A stretch of DNA of 64,000 nucleotides from positions 2,542,001 through 2,606,000 of the forward strand of contig PZJY01000005.1 in the NCBI GenBank assembly GCA_031472005.1, given 5' to 3'. The notes beneath the pieces are model-generated. The model saw only the letters and a list, made by a program, of their open reading frames with translations, did not search any database and had not been told where the DNA came from. Numbering within the stretch: the stretch's first letter is position 1; each line of letters opens with the position of its first letter. The DNA comes from Tetracladium setigerum. Taxonomy: Eukaryota > Ascomycota > Leotiomycetes > Helotiales. The translations under genes and the position numbers were made by a program. Below, piece after piece: positions 47,670 to 60,690 of the stretch.

Positions 47670-50600
47670 AATAGACGATACTCGATACTCCATCCGGACG
47701 GTAGGGGTAGGGGGCAAGTGGGTAGGGGGGCCGGGGATGGGGTGGTGATCTACAAACTTGTTCAAGCCACGAACGAACGAACTGGCAGGCATGGTAATAG
47801 CTACTTGGCTACTATAGTTGATGGTCTTTGCCTTTGGCTGCTCGTCTCTCTCTCACTCACTCACTCTCTCTCTCTCTCTCCCTCTGCTACTGGCTCCTGT
47901 CCGCTGGCTCCTGTCCGCTGGCTCCGGTCGCCTTTTCCCTTCGCTTCGCTTCCCTTCCTGTAGCAGTGAGAAAACGGTGAGAGAACGAGCGCGCGCTGGA
48001 GGAACAGGAGGAAGCGGGCCACATGGCATGATGGGCTCAGCAGTCTGTGTGGTGGTGGATGGGCCATCCAGAGATGCCAGAGAGGGAGAGAGGCGAATGC
48101 AGAAAGACGAGAGGTCGCTCGGATCTCCTCGCCTTCCCTCGAAACATCTTCACTTTTTCACACGACAGGGAACCGCTTCAGGTCTGCAGGGAAGAGTGTT
48201 ACAGGGGATGTTTTCGGGAACTAGCAGTGCTGAAAAGGGTTGCTACCGGCAAGGTTTAGCGGCCAAGTCGCCTGGATTGGGAATGCTTGCAGCGCATCAT
48301 TTGGTATGTATCACTGGCCCACGACCACCGCCGCCGTCATCGACTAGCAGAAGGAGATTATTGATATTGAAGATGGAGACGCGACGACAGCGGCTGCTGT
48401 CGAAACGCATCACTGCTTTTAAGTCTTTAATTGCAAGTCTCAAGAGTCGTTTGTTGTTTATCGACGGAGTTATGCAGGAGTTGTGCTTTTCGGTTAGGAT
48501 TGGCGAGAAAGTCCGGATTGTTTTGATCTATTTTCAACCCCCGGACAGGACCACGCCACCAAAGAGCATCATCGTCTCTTGGCCACGCACGACGAATTGG
48601 AGGGAGTACAAGTATTGCATGTAGTATTGCATAGTGCATGGAAATGCAGAACATCGCAACGACCTAGTAGTAGTAGCAGCGGTGGGTGGTGGTACTGGGA
48701 GTTGTAGGAAATCAACATTCATGCCGTCTCTTCTCTGCTCGCCTCGGGTAAACAAAGTCGGCCAACTTTGACTTTCGCTACCACAAACGTCGTCTCTTCA
48801 GCGCGGCTTGATCTCGCGGTCTGCAGGATTGGACAACTGCTGGTAGAGTGGCTTTCTAGGCTCCTAGCTAGTTTGGAGAGGAGCGGCTGGTGAGGGAGCT
48901 GGCTGGCTTTTGCCGTCCTTGACGCCGGGAACCTCTGAGACCTCCTTCCGGCACTTCAATGCAAGATGGAGATCTTTGACTCGTCCAGGGGGCGCCCTTC
49001 TCCAGCCTATTCTCATCTGAAGAGGCCTGGGTACTGTACTGAGCAGGCCGCCGTCCCATCTCTTCTCCAACTCTATTCTTCCGCTGTCTAAATTGCAGAG
49101 CGAACTCTCTCCAGTGCCCTACCGCTGTCGTCGTCCCCACACGAACGAGCACCACGCACTACTCGACCAGACGACGACAGTCGACCTCCACGTCCATATC
49201 CTCACGCCACTCCACCCAAAACACTCCAGCGTTTTCATTATTAACCAGAACCAGACGAGCTGGAAAACTCTCCCCGCGCCATAATCACTCCAATAACAAC
49301 AGCCTGAGCAATAGTGATCGCGATCCGCCAACCACACTCGCGCAATCAATATTTCCAGATTCCCGACTTTTATCGACCAAGGGGGTCACACAATAATTAT
49401 ACAGCCAATGGCTGCACCATAGACAGCGCCAGAGGATCGACACCAGCATCATTGTGGCCACATGCGGTAGCATGTGCAGGGAATATTAGCAGGGGATTTC
49501 GGCCACTCCTCCCGAAGTCAAGACACAAGAACACACCAATCCCTTGCCGAAAAGCATCTGCTTATTTCTTCATTATACACCGCTGGATGGGGGGGTTGGG
49601 CAGTTAGATTTAGCATCAATTTCAGTACTATTGCTACGAATTTTGAAATTGCAAAAGCAAGAAGTAGGAACTGCGCTTCTTCTTCATCTTCTTCGTCTTC
49701 GTCTTCTTTCTTCCTCCTAATTGCCGAGGCATGGCTGAAGGTTGCAGAAAGCTCGTCATGTGCGCTATTCATAGACGACCACACACGATCACGAGAGCTG
49801 AACCGACGTAATAAAGGCAGTGAGTGGCCCTCCATACATATATTTGCCAACTACATACACGAACGCTCAGCCACAGCTTCCTCCAAAAAGGGTCAGCTGA
49901 AACGACTTTCTCTGGCTTTTTTGATCTTTCATTGAGCCACCGCTATTTGCAGATCAATGTGGTTTATTTGCTTATTGATCTCTTCGGATTAGCGCATTGG
50001 CGACTTAACAACTGCCCCTTTCACTTGAGTGTGCAACCAACTCCATCTCCTTTCCCCACGAAACGGCCTGCATCGTCACGATGAAAGGTTTTCACCACAA
50101 AAGCTTGATCACCCCCCGATTCCACCCGTGTCTCTCCCTCCTCTCAGGACTCAGGATGAGGTTATCCTCGATTTGTCATTATTCCCCTTCATCTATGACG
50201 CCTGGAGCAAGGCATGCATGCTGCTGCTGCTGAATTGCGAATAATATTCGAGTCGCACAAATGCAGGGTGCCTCCAATCTTTTGGCGAACATTATTGAAG
50301 CGCACATTATTTCCTTCTACCATCCACCCACCCATACATAACCCATCTGACTGGACACGGTCACTCGCGGCTATCTAGGTACCAAACGGGATGTTCACAT
50401 TCCATCGTGCTGTTTCGCTGCTATGGGGCCAATAATGGAGTACACGAGGGTACATCATGGGTACAGCTTGGATACAACCCATCTGCGTTATCTGGAACTC
50501 CCGTTCTGCCTGCGCGTTTTCAACCAAACTTCCAGCTTCGTTTCACGACCCTCGTCATTTGGTTTCTCCTTATTGCGAATACCAATGCTTTCATTATTGA

Positions 50601-52364
50601 TGTTTCAATATCCTGGTCCAACTGTCACCAAAAGGCGACTCTAGAAGTGGGTAATCTCCGTGCGCTCTCCTTGGAAGGCTACTTGCAGAATCTCTGAACC
50701 TCAGTCTCTGCCGTTAGCCGTTCACTCTTCACTTGGCACAATCCGACCAGTTCCTCACCAAACCTGCCAATTGGAAAGAAAGTTCGCCCCCAAGATCTTC
50801 TCCGCTATGAAGCAGCAGCTGCTGCTTTCATTCTGAAGCCGCATCTTGAAAGGGGGCCACTTCTCTCAAATTCTTCCATGGTACGATGCAAACTCAAAAC
50901 AACCAAGGATCTCTACCCATGTCCTCACGCTACGACCACCACCGACAACAACCAAACTGTGGTCGTCAAGCCCCTACCTCACGTACGTTTTCGTTTCCTT
51001 TCCTTGACAATAATAAGTTAATAACCCAAAACCCAAAATTCGGTCAAGATATCTGGATCTCGGAACAGGGGCTAGTGGCCATCCGGTATCCTTGCCGTTG
51101 TTGGCCCTTCCTAGCCTTCGCGAATGCGAGTCATCTCAGACCCTTCAGCCAACGAACAATCATTGATCTCTAGTCGCAATCGCTTACTTTTTCCTCAAAA
51201 GCCACCTCTCCCCTTAGAAAAAGAAAGCAACGCTACAAGCATACAACTTGTGTTCTTGTGAGCACAGGAAATCCATTGGCTTGATTTGGAATTTTAAGCT
51301 CCCTCCTCTCGCTTCGAACGCTCAGATCTTGTGATATCTGACCTGTCGGGTTACCCCCTTTATCCGTTCCACTACAAGGATAGTTCGCACGTGGAGGGGG
51401 ACACGTACAGGCGTTCGTTTCGTTCGTTTTTCTCTATGTATGGGGATGTTACAGTGCAGGAACCTTGCCGTGGTTCTCAACGCGACTCGCCTTCTCACCA
51501 CTTCCACCTCCAGTTCGCATCACTTCCTCGTTCGTCCACCGACACTTTGCAAATCAAACCAAGCATGCTCCTACCCAGAAACTACACACATTTATTCCCA
51601 TCTTCTTCCTCAATTTGTGGGGTCTGGTAGCAACAGTATTACAGTACACTCACGACTTAGTAGTAATAGGCCAGTGCCTTTCTTTCCCAACGAATCATTC
51701 TTCTATCATATTGTCCGCCGTTGGGTACTTTCATGCACATCTAGGTTTTCGGATTAAGCACCCCGCCGATCACTTTTTTAATTTCGATTGAAGATCGCCT
51801 CTACGCCCATCTGATATGTCCTGCTGGAACTTAGTCATTTAGTGCTTGGCAATCAAGTCATCGAGTTAAAAATTGACGGTCATTTCCTTTCATCGTATGA
51901 CTACACAAGTGTTAGTACTTGCGTTCGGTCGTTTTCTAAGTTTTCAGCGATTGAATTTAGAGTCTCGAGGAACTTCTTAGTCCGTACAGCATCAATTCTA
52001 ACTTTATGGGCCCTTTTCTTAGAGTGATGATGAGATCGTGAGATATGATCAAAGTAAATGAGGAGCATCATAGAAGAAGTATTCTGTGGATATTAGCTCG
52101 ATCGAATCTGTCTCTGGTATGCTCGAAGAGGATGATTCTTCCCATCAGAGTCTAGTGATCTGCGATTAGTCCTCTACATAGTCATATATGCAGGTGCATG
52201 TGCAGGTACAGAGTTCTGTATCAGTCTGATCTGTTGATTCTACACTAATGATATGCGGACTTTTCAGGCGATGATCTAGTTGCTCGAAGCAATGAAAAAG
52301 AGTGATTGATTCATGATACCCCTCCATCTCATTTCGGAATCTAAGACAAACCATTTCTTTTCAG

Positions 52365-52617
52365 CTGTTCTCGGGGACTTCATGGCACGGTGCGGAAGAT
52401 TCATCCGATTCAGACCCTACTCTGCTGTCAGAGAGAGATTCGGAGCATTGAGAAGAAGTCAATGAAGTACGCTGTTTTAATATTTTTCTTTCTCAGGGCA
52501 GCAGCATTTGAACAGTTTTCGGGGATTTAATGGCATGGAAGATTCAAATGATTTGGACCCTTTGCTGTCAGAGATTCGGAGTATTGGGAAGAAGTCAATG
52601 AAGTGCGCTGTTTTAGC
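52365..52617. repeat. Diverged tandem duplication of about 110 bases
   Basis: Copy A (52365-52480) and copy B (52514-52617) share in order TTCTCGGGGACTTCATGGCA/TTTTCGGGGATTTAATGGCA, a GGAAGATTCA block, CTGTCAGAG followed by GATTCGGAG, and AAGAAGTCAATGAAGT.CGCT. Differences are substitutions, many of them transitions, plus small indels. About 35 bases separate the copies. Confidence 0.8.
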
Positions 52618-54143
52618 ATCTCCTCGAGGGAACAACGTGCAATTTCGTGTCAGGCAAAATCCATATACCGCCCGAGGCTACGGCCTTCAGTTCCTCCCAC
52701 TTGTGAGCGATCCGAAGGTACCTACTGTCCATTTGAACAATAACAACAATCAATGGATTGTGGAATTATTGCTAGTTGCCCTGGTCAAAGTAATCGCGTC
52801 TCCCATTTCCACGTCCATCATGTCTACCTTTTTGGATGCTCCATCCCAATAAAACAAGACCAAGCGGTCAAAGACGTCCTGCAAGTATTGATGCTCTGAA
52901 AAATCGTGCACAGCGGTTGACATACAAACTATGCATTGTACCAGATTGCACAACTCACGATGCACAATATCACTTTCTCGAATATGGGGACATTCCTCAC
53001 ATCAGTTTTTGAGTCACCAAGTTGAATAATAGTGTTTGCTGGCCCAAGAACCAAAAGGGTACTTTCTTTTCTTGTGTCATTATTTCAGCCTGCAATTTTC
53101 TAGGGAGACAACCAGAAGTGATTTTGGGGATTTTTGGGGGGATGAAATTCCTTCGTTGATTCTTCAAATTCTCGTATTCTCTGAAAACCACGCACGACAT
53201 CAATCCTTTTCACCGCTCTCTTGTGGGTAGAACTTTCTTTTGTCGTTTGTTCTGCACTGGACATTTCTTGGAGTTCATTTCGATGTTCGAATTTTGAGGA
53301 GCCTTTAGAGGATGAGACGAATCTGAAATACTACGATTCACGGGGTCAGGTACCATGCAATTGTATTTGGATGCGATTGAAGTTTGGAGTCTGGTAAGTT
53401 GTTACTGATCTCATGTTTGTCGAACTTCACCTGGGTTTGATGAAAACGTTGTTTGGCGACGTCCAGGTTAGTTCGCCTGCGCTGTCGCAAATACACACAC
53501 ACAAACACCCCCGACACACCGTCCAAAAGCAATTTCACCCCTATTAATGGCATTACATGGTCTCTATCATTGTCAGCAGATCAATTTCAGATCTTTTCTC
53601 AATCATCCTCTATAAGCAGTTGCAAATCCCAATTTACGCATAGGATTCCATTATCGAAAAACGTCGCTTTGTTAAATCTTGAAAATTCTTCAACTCTGTC
53701 CTCAAACTTAAATACCCTGATCTCCGTTGATTGGAATTTACATTTCCTACGTGCGTAAGTACCTAGAAGACAGGAATCACTTATTCAGAATATAACTTAA
53801 TTCTTTTGTGCAAATTGATATCTTGATATCCTGACGAATAAATATCTCTTCATTTCCCTCGAGCTTCAAGTCTTCAGATCTTCAATAACGTGTCTGCCGG
53901 TAAGAACTTTGTGAAATTCCATGCAGAGAACAAACGAACTGGCATTTAAGTGAAGTGATATGAAAAGATTCCTGATTACGATTTTCGTCCGATTCTTCGA
54001 GGGTTTTCCAAACATACAGGTGCAATCAGAAACCTCAGGGATTCGAGCCCACAATATCACTTCAGCCTCATACTACTCTGTTTGCGTTCCATGCAAAGAG
54101 AAATATCTCAATAGTAATATATATCTAATGTACAAGGCCCCCA

Positions 54144-54157
54144 CCCCCCCCCCCCCC
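54144..54157. repeat. Poly-C run
   Basis: Fourteen consecutive C in a non-coding region, followed by TTT. The other long C run in the window is at 15400-15411. Confidence 0.85.
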
Positions 54158-56209
54158 TTTCAAGTAACAAAGCCCAAGTCAAGAAATCTACAGCTCATAT
54201 GCACAACCACGCAACTTTCTGCACAGCGCACCGGCCCGTCTACGGTTCTACGAAATCTAGAGATATGACTGAAAAAAATTGAAAAGTTGAAAAAGAGGGA
54301 AGGAATATGTAATGTTTTCTTTTTGAAATGCATGTAAGCAAGCTTTTTGCAGTTGGCTGCATGAAGGAAGAGGGGGATTCTTGGTGTTTTCAGATTTTTG
54401 GAAATCAGAGGAATTTGGGAGGGATTTGGCTTTGGATTTGTGACGAGAAGGATGAAGAAGAGGATGGAGGGGTGGTAGGGAAAGATGATATGTTGTTGGA
54501 GGAGTTTTAGCTTGACAGGAAGAGAAGTCTGAAGTGTACTTTGAAAAATGTTGATAGTATGTGAACGGTATACACATATACACATATTAATGAATTAAGG
54601 TTTTCTACCGGGGTTTATTGGAACAAAGAAGTAAATTAATTAGAAACGTACAGTTTGAGACAGTGTAATAACAGGAAGAATCTTAGTTACTTGTGTGTAT
54701 ATGTGTGTGTGAGAGAGAGAGAGGGAGGGAGAGAGAGAGGGAGAGAGAGAGGAGGAACAGAGCTAGAAAGTCGACAGAGTTTTCTGTGCAGATGATGAGA
54801 TTCTGGAGTGAGAATTCACTTGCACACATTTGGGTATAAATGCCTGGTACGACTTCATATAGTATCCTGATTCTCTTTTGAGGAGGTGGTTATAAAACAG
54901 AAGTTGAGATGACTTGGAACAAAATAGAAGAGTAAAGATAGTAGGTAGATTGGCTTCTGAAAGCTTAGAATGAAGATATATCATACGTTATATCAGTTAG
55001 CTAGTTACAAAGTTCTTTCGCCCATGATGGATGGAACCGTCCAATGGCTAACATAGCAGAACACACACTCAAACAAACCCTCTTCTATATTCTCTTAAGA
55101 TCAAGAGTATGAACTAGCTAATTTTTAGTCGAATTACTTGAAGAGACAGATAGTTCTTCCTTGCTGTCTCTTTGACTGATTTACAGCGATGTTGATTGAA
55201 ATGGGTTGGACACTTTCGTTGACAACGGAATTTAGGGATTCGGATATATGTTATTGACTAAAGGATTTGGGAGAGCATTGGAGTAAGTGTGCAATTGAAT
55301 ATCATGGAAGGTATGCGGGTTGGGATAGAGAAGGCGACTGTGGATTCTGGAGAGAATTACGCGGTGTGGAATATTATTTACAGGGTGGAAAACAAAAACG
55401 GAGAGATATTAGTTTCCGAGGCTATGCTTGTAATATCTTTACAAAGACGGACGATATAAAGAGAGAAGACCTGCTGTTTTTTCAACTTGATTATTCGATT
55501 GTTACTTGGAGACATGTGAGGGCAGAAATGTAGACGATTATAAATCATATAAAACTAGCTATGGACAACACATTTTCAGTGGTCATTCCCAAGCGGTCCG
55601 ACTGGAATCAAATCAATGTATAGAAGAAGAGGTAAATCCACTGAGATCAGAATAATGGAAATGTAGGCTCACTCGACAACCAAGTTCTCAAAATTTCATA
55701 ATGAGATCATTCATTGTAGGGGCAACAAAATCCCATCTCACACCGCTCATCCTTCCGGAACAATTCCATCAGCCCACCACCAACCAGATCTATCCTTAAA
55801 TTATTCAAATTCCTCCACTAAAACAAACAATAGAGCACAAAGGAGTAAGTAAGTATCAAGAGAAAAAAGGGCGGTCCGACGGAAACATATCCGCCGCGCA
55901 AAAGAACATGAAACTCCCGAACTCCCAAAACCCCATTTCCGACCAACATCGGAAAAGCCACAATTCGTCGATATGCAACAAAAAAAAGGAAAAAAAGAAT
56001 CCATCCCTCATTCAGTCAATGTTCAATGAAAAAATCCACAAGACCGGAAAAAGTGGAAACAGAACGTCTTTCGGAAACGTCATTTCATGATAGTGTCTGT
56101 CATGATTCAATAAAAATTTATTTACGCCTCGCTACAGATCAAAAAAATTATGAGAAATACAGGAAAGTACATGGATCAGATCGACTTTCGATTGTGTGAT
56201 GATATCTCA

Positions 56210-57838
56210 TCATGAAGTGAGTTGATGCTCCTTGAACTTCCTTGCGCTGACGCCCTGTTCGAAAAGGGAGTCCAATTCTCGGAATCGCCTCCCCTTCGTC
56301 TCGGGAACGCGGAAGAGGATCCAAATACAACTCATCAAAGCCGTTCCACCAAATACAAAGCCAATCTTGCCATTCATGTGTGCGGCATCGGGACTGATCA
56401 TCAACGGGATGACAATGTTGAGTAAAATGCCGAAAATACTTTGCATGACGATGCTGAGGCCAATGGTGCGAGAGCGTAGACGGGTCGAGGAGACTTCGGA
56501 AAGGAGAGTGTAGGATGTGGGTCCGATGGTGAGGTGATATGTGAAAGCGAATATAATGATGCAGCCTACTTGACCGTAGACGGGGCTGGAGGTGCTGCTG
56601 GGAACGACGTCTAGGATTCCTATGAGGAAGAGGAGGATTGTGATGACGCCGACACCGATCAGAACTGTCAGACGGCGGCCGGTACGGTTGATGAGGAACC
56701 ATGAGCACACTACTCCTAGTAATGACAGGCAGGAGACGCCGACAGAGAGGGAGAAGGAGGTGGCTGTCTCGATGCCAGCGAGTTGGAAGAAGTAAGTCGA
56801 GTAACCGACGACAAAAATTACCCCGGTGAGTTGCGCTACGACTATGATTCCCGTTGCTATTTCTGTCCTGCGGAGATCAGAACCACGGAAACAGTCGACG
56901 TAGTTCGCTTTGGCGGCTTCGGCATCTTCGTGTAGGATTGTAGACGCGAGTTCGGAGGCGGTTTCGGTTGGTGATGGGTATCCGAGACGAGTAAGTGATT
57001 TGATGGCTTCATCTGACTTGTTGACGCGAATCAGATAGTATGGAGACTCGGGGCAGAAAGGAAGGCCAATGAGTAGTACTACTGGGAAGAAAAACTGTAG
57101 TGTAAAGGGGATTTTGTATGCCCACTGGGTTTCGAGAGTTCCAGTTGCCTTCAAGATGGCGGTTCCGATGAGCTGTCCGGCTCCAAGGTATAGTTGCATA
57201 CTGGAGGTTGAAAGACCTCTCAGTTGTACAGGGCATACTTCAGAAGCATAGGCGGCAGGTACCGAGATGAAGACTCCAAGACAGAGACCATTCAATAGCT
57301 AGTAGTGTTAATGATAAATTTTTGCAATTACAGGGGTCAATTCATACCTTTCCAACAATCAAGACTTCCGATGTCTGAGAAAAGACTTGCATAAACACTG
57401 ATCCGATACTGAGAATGCAGGCCAGGCCCATCGTTTTCCTCTTCCCAAATCTATCCGACAAGAAACCCGACGCAATTGCGCCTAATACCCCCCCTATTGA
57501 CGATGCAGTGTTGAACGCGATTTGCCAACTTGCGCTAATGATGTAGTCGGATTCAAAGATGTAGCCGTAGTCTTCTTCGAAGGACGGGACAGCAATTACA
57601 CCTGTTGACAACTGTATTGGCATTGTAAGTTTGTTATTCAGTTCTGATATAGGGGTTTACATACCATCACATCAAGTCCCCAATTGATACCAGCGAGGCC
57701 CATGAAGACAGACCATAGGAGAGCGCCCTTGTATACTCGGAGCACTTGCCATCCTGATGGACCGTTTGATGGTGCTTGCCCCTCGACGTCCTGAACTTTC
57801 GTCTCCTTGTCCACCTTGGTCAACTCGATGTCGTTCAT
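56210..57838 (-). CDS. MFS sugar transporter (fungal maltose/alpha-glucoside permease type)
   Basis: Exons 57838-57665, 57611-57348 and 57298-56210 (minus) give 508 residues with about twelve hydrophobic segments, as usual for the sugar porter family. Signature motifs are visible: GFLSDRFGKRKTMGLACIL (the loop 2-3 G..D..G(R/K)R motif), a PESPYYLIRVNKSDEA block after helix 6, FLINRTGRRLTVLIG after helix 8 and FRVPETKGRRFRELD after helix 12. It is a plasma-membrane proton symporter for a sugar; the exact substrate is unknown. MNDIEL at 57838 is chosen because an acidic cytosolic N-terminus is typical; ATG 57862 would add eight residues. The gene is intact. Confidence 0.92.
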
Positions 57839-58327
57839 TTTATTCCCCGCGCTTCGCTTCAAGTGGTTTAAAAATTAAAATCAGAATGTCGAACTCAAAA
57901 GTCGATCGAGGTGGGGAAATCGTCTGCTGTTAATAAGCATCTCTTTTTCCATGACAAGCCTCCCAATCTCATGCCCTGGCTTTGTCACAAATGGGAGACG
58001 AATCTGATGCTGAGGTTGTCTGGACCTGAGATGAAGAGTTGCCGCGAACCGCTCAGACTGATTGGCGGAGGAAGATTTGGTGTGCAAATTTGCTGGGTTG
58101 TGCTGTCTGCTTGAAACCGTGCGGTGATGAGTCGCGCTAGGAAAGGACAACGCCGATTCCCAGAAGAGGCTGATGTCCGAACCTAATCTGGGAGGGCACG
58201 TAAGCTCCAATATTTTGACCACGATTATTAAGGTTATTTCTCGATGATGAACATTGTCAAATTCAAAGGGAATACTACCTACAGACTGCAGAGGCTTCTC
58301 GATCTTACTTGAAGTTCTGAGCACCTA
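57839..58327. other. Intergenic, transporter promoter
   Basis: About 490 bases separate two minus-strand genes. No element is recognised. Confidence 0.35.
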
Positions 58328-59104
58328 TCATATTAGGCAGGCCAAAAGTGTTCGTGCCAAAAGATCTCCCATTCTTTCTAGTTGAGCACAATGAACAAGA
58401 AAATGCCTTCTGTCTTGCAGGTTCAACGTCCCAAAGAAGCGTCGCACAACCACATACGGGTCGTTCACACACGCAAGCGCTACCCCGCTGAAGAGGCGGA
58501 AGAACCCTTGTCCTCCTTGAGCTGCCGACGAAACAAGTGGCGAAAGTGCCACTGCCGTTCCATAATAAGCATTGAAGAGCTGCGGACCACAGCCAAATTG
58601 ATCCCATGTGAGGAGGTGGCCGATAACCAAGAATACATCCACAGCCCTGTCCAGTTGTGCGCGGGCACTTACACCATCACCTTGGTTGTCCAGGGCGAGC
58701 ACAAAAAACATCAAGACCTCAAGAGGATTCTCTATGTTCGGTATGTCGGGTCCCGGGTGGTATGGACATTGCCGTTCTTGAAACTTTGAGACGTGAAGGA
58801 AGATCCAGTTGAGGGCAAGATCAAGATCATCTAGTCCAAACATATTGGTGAGAAGTGGCCCAACAAAGTTCATCGGCTCGATTCTTCGACTGCCAACCTG
58901 TCTGGCGGCCATGTAGAATCCAGGAATGTGGGTTTGAAGAGCACGCATCGGAGTGGTGTCCTGGTATTGACTCATCACAATAAATACTTGAGGTTCCGTT
59001 CTTGAACGCCGTTTGGAGTTTCTTGTGATTGGAAATGGGCCGTAGCCAGGACATTGACAGTCAGCGTTCATTTTGAGCCAGTCTCCGATGGACTCTAGAT
59101 TCAA
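58328..59104 (-). CDS. Uncharacterised intronless protein, 258 residues
   Basis: A single exon on the minus strand. I do not recognise the family. The N-terminus MNLESIGDWLKMNADCQCPG is followed by KRRSRTEPQVFIVMSQYQD, a helical middle (FGLDDLDLALNWIFLHVSKF) and a C-terminal half with hydrophobic, probably buried helices (VDVFLVIGHLLTWDQFGCG, NAYYGTAVALSPLVSSAA). There is no signal peptide or catalytic motif. Length and balanced composition argue for a real gene, but lack of an intron and of a known family leaves doubt. It could be a lineage-specific gene. Confidence 0.5.
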   Translation of the reverse strand: MNLESIGDWLKMNADCQCPGYGPFPITRNSKRRSRTEPQVFIVMSQYQDTTPMRALQTHIPGFYMAARQVGSRRIEPMNFVGPLLTNMFGLDDLDLALNWIFLHVSKFQERQCPYHPGPDIPNIENPLEVLMFFVLALDNQGDGVSARAQLDRAVDVFLVIGHLLTWDQFGCGPQLFNAYYGTAVALSPLVSSAAQGGQGFFRLFSGVALACVNDPYVVVRRFFGTLNLQDRRHFLVHCAQLERMGDLLARTLLACLI

Positions 59105-60690
59105 GGAAGAGGATTAGAGGGGAAAGCGGAGTTGCGTATGTTTATTCGTGGCAACGTTTCGACCGAAGTTGTGGCTTTCGAGAAGAAACTCCAAATTGAG
59201 ACGGTGTTCTTGTGGTAGAGTTTCTTAATTACTTGATCCTTTGGACGACGAGAGTTGGACCGTGGAGGTGGCAAGGAGCACAGTCCGATATAAGTCAATG
59301 GATTGAAGTGCCACAAGGTTGCACAAGACCTTGATCATTTCCACTGGCAAACACATTCTGAATGACCAGCTAAGCAATTTTCTCTCCAGCAAGCAATCCT
59401 TTGATACCTACTCAAAGCTGACAGAGAAACCTGCCTGCAGTGCTCCATTGGCGGTTGCACAAACATGAGTGACCACCAGGTGGTCACTTTCTGTGCATAT
59501 TGTTTGCACTGAGCCATGAGTACGTGGCAGAACAGGGAGCTCAACGTGGATCTGGATGTATTTTCGGCTTTCGATGAAGCATGTGTTGGTGGTGACGAAG
59601 AGTTGTGGAACGGTGGGAAACGACGCATTGAAATCGCAGCGGGCAAGCTTCCTTCTCAGGGATAATGTGACCTTCCAGAATTTGTTTTAGCCTTCAGAAT
59701 CTGCCTTGCGGTAGGGCATTGATCGGGTCGATCAAACCATCTCATAGTATGGCATGAACGTGCATGAACTTTGTTTGTCAATGCTCGGTTTGGGTTTGAA
59801 GATAGTTGACGTGAAAGCTTGGGGATCTTGTCACGGCTTGGCATCAACGACCACACAAGTTGTGACAAACAACATTTCGATTGCATACCAACCTACAAGA
59901 TATGTAGTGCAAAGGTCAAGTTTGTTTGGAGCGATATTGAAGATTTTGTTATTGATTGACTTCTTGGTTTATATTCACATAAAGCCCTTTACTGCTCTGG
60001 GTATCCACAGATTCCACTGTGTTCGTCTCAAATGCTGCTATTCAAATTACTGCATGATTGTGTTTAGCTTCTGAAGATGGCGCGGGAAGTACAGACTTAG
60101 TTCTTTGAGGCAGCAGTTCAGTTTTGGTTGCTTTTACATGTGCAATTTTTGAAAATATCGCCAAGGCTACCTGAGTGATGAGGGGGAGGTGTTTGGATGT
60201 GAGTGACTTTCAGTATATTATTCTTAAAACATCGTGTGAATAGGTATGAAAGCTCTTTAAGTCTTTAATTCATCTTCTGTTCTTTCCAGACTTTCCCCTT
60301 TCCTCTCCAAGGCTTAATACGTTGGCCACAGTAGAGCTCATGAATGTTCGTTGCATGTTCACCATCGAAAGCACCCAGTCACACTAGCCTGGTACATATG
60401 ACTTCTTGATACCTTGATCTGAATTCTAGATGATGAATAACAACAGGTCCTTTTATCCATCAAAAGCTGAGCAACAATTAGGCTGCAAGTGCTCAAGTGA
60501 AAGCACAATTCACTTCTTGTTATCATGATCACGTGGAAGCTAGCAAGATTCGCGACTACTTAAGCATCAACCCGACCCCCTGTCTCTACTTCCTCCTCCT
60601 CTAACGACAGTGAAAGCTGACCTCGACTTCAACAGGTCAGCTCAGACCAAAAGCCTGCAGTCACCTACAACAACTGAACCGACATCCAAA
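59105..60690. other. 1.6 kb divergent intergenic region
   Basis: No gene is supported. The last 120 bases before 60691 are pyrimidine- and A-rich and look like a fungal leader. Nothing else is notable. Confidence 0.4.

Larger units (their letters stand above)
44774..56209. promoter_or_regulatory. 11.4 kb gene-poor region upstream of medA
   Basis: Between the medA start and the transporter stop I find no gene with recognisable motifs or a good splice model, on either strand. The region is rich in polypurine/polypyrimidine tracts (46897-46930, 47580-47595, 47632-47669, 47845-47885, 54705-54755), a run of fourteen C (54144-54157) and a diverged tandem duplication (52365-52617). It probably contains the long medA leader and control elements, and possibly non-coding transcripts. 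Small unconserved open frames are scattered through it. Confidence 0.5.

Noticed and set aside
47818..48624. 268-codon open frame on the plus strand upstream of medA
   Set aside because: Its first part translates a CT microsatellite into Ser/Leu repeats, it has no recognisable domain, and frames in other phases are equally open.
55267..55533. 88-codon plus-strand open frame
   Set aside because: Too short, isolated, with no similarity recognised and no leader or splice context.
58328..59104. Assigning the intronless 258-residue protein to a HET- or toxin-related family
   Set aside because: No diagnostic motif is visible, so it is left as uncharacterised.
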